Positions 13,457 to 14,788 of a DNA stretch of 14,788 nt are shown piece after piece (the first letter of the stretch is position 1; the number at the start of each line of letters is the position of its first letter). This stretch comes from an uncultured bacterium (GTDB lineage Bacteria; Cyanobacteriota; Vampirovibrionia; Gastranaerophilales; Gastranaerophilaceae). The stretch covers positions 1 to 14,788 of the forward strand of contig OMVC01000195.1 in assembly GCA_900314375.1 (NCBI GenBank). Reading direction: 5' to 3'. Position numbers and translations under genes: made by a program. Below the pieces are notes generated by a model that worked only from the letters and a program-made list of their open reading frames with translations, did no database searches and was not told the DNA's origin.

Positions 13457-14323
13457 ATGGAAAATTTTGATTTGGTAAAAAACATTGCATATTTAGAGCC
13501 TGAAAATTCGTTTTCCGCAATGGCTATGGATGAATTTTGCACAATGTACGATTTAAAATGTTTTACAACTCCGTTAACTAATATTAAACAAATTGTCGAA
13601 TACGTTGAACAAAATCCTGACACGCTCGGAGTTTTACCTGTTGAAAACACTTTAGACGGAACTATCCGAGAATCTTTAGATTGCCTTATCATGGCCAAAA
13701 ATCCTAACATCCGAATTATCGGAGAACTTATTTTACCGATTGAATACTGCTTATTATCAAAAACAACCGAATTATACAGTATTACAAACCTTATAGCTTC
13801 CCCGAGAATGATTGCAAAATGTCAGGATTTTATAAAAAACGAAATGCCTATGCACCATACAATAATTGAAGCTGCATCAATGTTCGAAGCAGCAGACGAT
13901 TTGAGAAACCATAATCTTACTTATGCTTCAATAGGCAATCGCCGAATTGCACAAAATTGTATGCTCAATATCCTGAAAGAAAATATTCACGACGACAAAA
14001 ACAACAAAACAAGATATATTTTAATCGGAGATGTCGAAACCACACCGACTGGAAAAGATAAAACCACAGTGGCTTTCCGTACTAACAATACTCCGGGGGC
14101 TTTATTAAAAATCCTAAATATTTTCTTGGAAAATAATATCAATTTAACCTACATTTCATCCCAACCTTCAAAAACAAACCCTGATGAATACATTTTTATA
14201 GTAAATTTTGAAGGTCATATCCAAAATAAAAATATGTTAAAAGCTATTGATGAAATTAAACCGAAAACATCATATTTCAGATATTTAGGCTCATACAAAA
14301 CCGGAATTGAGATTAAATTATAG
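13457..14323 (+). CDS. pheA: Prephenate dehydratase with ACT domain
   Basis: It converts prephenate to phenylpyruvate, the committed step to phenylalanine. The product is 288 residues, a single-function form without chorismate mutase. The catalytic domain spans about 8-190, with VLPVENTLDGTI (59-70) in place of the usual P-x-E-N-S-x-x-G, and the catalytic threonine in KTRYI (Thr185). An ACT regulatory domain follows (about 203-280) with GALL at 214-217. Two family motifs are altered: the N-terminal Y-L-G-P reads Y-L-E-P, and the phenylalanine-binding E-S-R-P-S-K reads S-S-Q-P-S-K (234-239). The ATG at 13457 has AGAGG at ideal spacing. An in-frame GTG at 13451 overlaps that site and is not the start. 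It is divergent from the phosphohexomutase gene. Confidence 0.93.
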   Translation: MENFDLVKNIAYLEPENSFSAMAMDEFCTMYDLKCFTTPLTNIKQIVEYVEQNPDTLGVLPVENTLDGTIRESLDCLIMAKNPNIRIIGELILPIEYCLLSKTTELYSITNLIASPRMIAKCQDFIKNEMPMHHTIIEAASMFEAADDLRNHNLTYASIGNRRIAQNCMLNILKENIHDDKNNKTRYILIGDVETTPTGKDKTTVAFRTNNTPGALLKILNIFLENNINLTYISSQPSKTNPDEYIFIVNFEGHIQNKNMLKAIDEIKPKTSYFRYLGSYKTGIEIKL

Positions 14324-14455
14324 GCAAACTATTTGCGAATTTTAAACAGAGAATTTCGGCATAAAGATATTGTTGCAAAGTTGCAATTCTCAGCGTCCGA
14401 ATTATTTGAATTTATAATTAAATTTGTTTACCGATTTACAAAAAATAAGCAATAT

Positions 14456-14485
14456 TTGCACGAAAAAATACTTTATAGATATATA
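14456..14485 (+). promoter_or_regulatory. Candidate promoter of the right-edge small gene
   Basis: TTGCAC (14456-14461) is separated by 18 bases from TATATA (14480-14485), followed after 22 bases by the ATG at 14508. The region before it (14324-14455) is A+T rich, contains a 7-bp inverted repeat (GAGAATT/AATTCTC) without a T-run, and no gene. Confidence 0.4.
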
Positions 14486-14507
14486 GGGTAGAAACCGGAG
14501 GATGCAA

Positions 14508-14788
14508 ATGAGTTTAATAAAACCGGTAATAAGGGAATTTAGCACAATTAAAACTGCATTCAACGCAGGACAACAACTTGCCCAAAAAAATAATCAGGGG
14601 ATTATAAAAGGGGTCGGCAAAGGGGTAACGAATGTATACAGATATACGGGAGTACTGCCTATTATAACCGGAACAGTAACAGGAGTCGGTTTGATTGGAG
14701 TTCCCGGTTCGACGACAGCAGGGGTAGTCGCGGGAATATTCTTAAAAAAAGGATTAAAAAATTTTCTAAAATTATTAAAAAAAACAAA
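14508..14788 (+). CDS. Small glycine-rich protein, possibly membrane-associated (partial)
   Basis: The frame begins at an ATG six bases after GGAG (14497-14501 region), an excellent ribosome-binding site, and is still open at the edge after 93 codons, so its true length is unknown. The first 45 residues are polar (MSLIKPVIREFSTIKTAF onward). They are followed by a glycine, valine and threonine-rich hydrophobic stretch (about 50-80, including VLPIITGTVTGVGLIGVPG), and then a lysine-rich helix of the K-N-F-L-K-L-L-K-K type. I recognise no family. One hydrophobic segment with a basic end suggests membrane insertion or interaction. An in-frame ATG two codons upstream (14502) overlaps the ribosome-binding site and is not favoured. 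Confidence 0.7.
   Translation, partial: MSLIKPVIREFSTIKTAFNAGQQLAQKNNQGIIKGVGKGVTNVYRYTGVLPIITGTVTGVGLIGVPGSTTAGVVAGIFLKKGLKNFLKLLKKT

Noticed and set aside
14324..14380. Terminator after prephenate dehydratase
   Set aside because: The GCAAA/TTTGC and GAGAATT/AATTCTC inverted repeats are not followed by a T-run, so no intrinsic terminator can be supported.

Overview
The window is a low-G+C bacterial chromosome segment. Almost all genes lie on the minus strand, and every gene with a clear start has an AAAGGA/GGAG-type Shine-Dalgarno sequence, except one histidine kinase. The core is the front half of an S10-type ribosomal protein operon. My best guess for the organism is a gut-type non-photosynthetic relative of cyanobacteria (Gastranaerophilales/Vampirovibrionia). 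This rests on A+T-rich sequence, bacterial ribosomal proteins with zinc-type S14, and small secreted or hypothetical proteins whose N-termini carry a short F-G/F-T motif. It is an inference from recall, not a database result.

Layout in the direction of minus-strand transcription (high to low coordinates). A strong consensus promoter (about 9799-9827) drives 15 ribosomal protein genes: rpsJ, rplC, rplD, rplW, rplB, rpsS, rplV, rpsC, rplP, rpmC, rpsQ, rplN, rplX, rplE and rpsN (type Z). The run stops right after S14 at a clean intrinsic terminator (1792-1825). The usual next genes (S8, L6, L18, S5 and onward) are absent, and the str genes are absent upstream of S10. Beyond the terminator lies an orphan cytoplasmic PAS-GAF histidine kinase with a possible leaderless transcript.

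Upstream of S10 (9950-13402, minus strand) are a 188-residue protein of unknown function, a GH24 lysozyme-like gene whose 5' part is in another frame across an A7 run, and an alpha-D-phosphohexomutase. Divergent from the mutase, on the plus strand, is a prephenate dehydratase with an ACT domain (phenylalanine synthesis). A small glycine-rich, probably membrane-associated protein runs off the right edge.

The most unusual content lies in the spacers. Several gaps inside the ribosomal operon are far longer than normal (up to 271 bases). They hold palindromic elements of about 80-120 bp whose arms are built from four or so degenerate 8-bp tandem units (3114-3231, 3628-3710, 3751-3868, 4841-4923). 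A related palindrome lies in frame inside the phosphohexomutase gene (12622-12706) and adds about 31 residues just before the metal-binding loop. This resembles the protein-coding palindromic elements known from Rickettsia.
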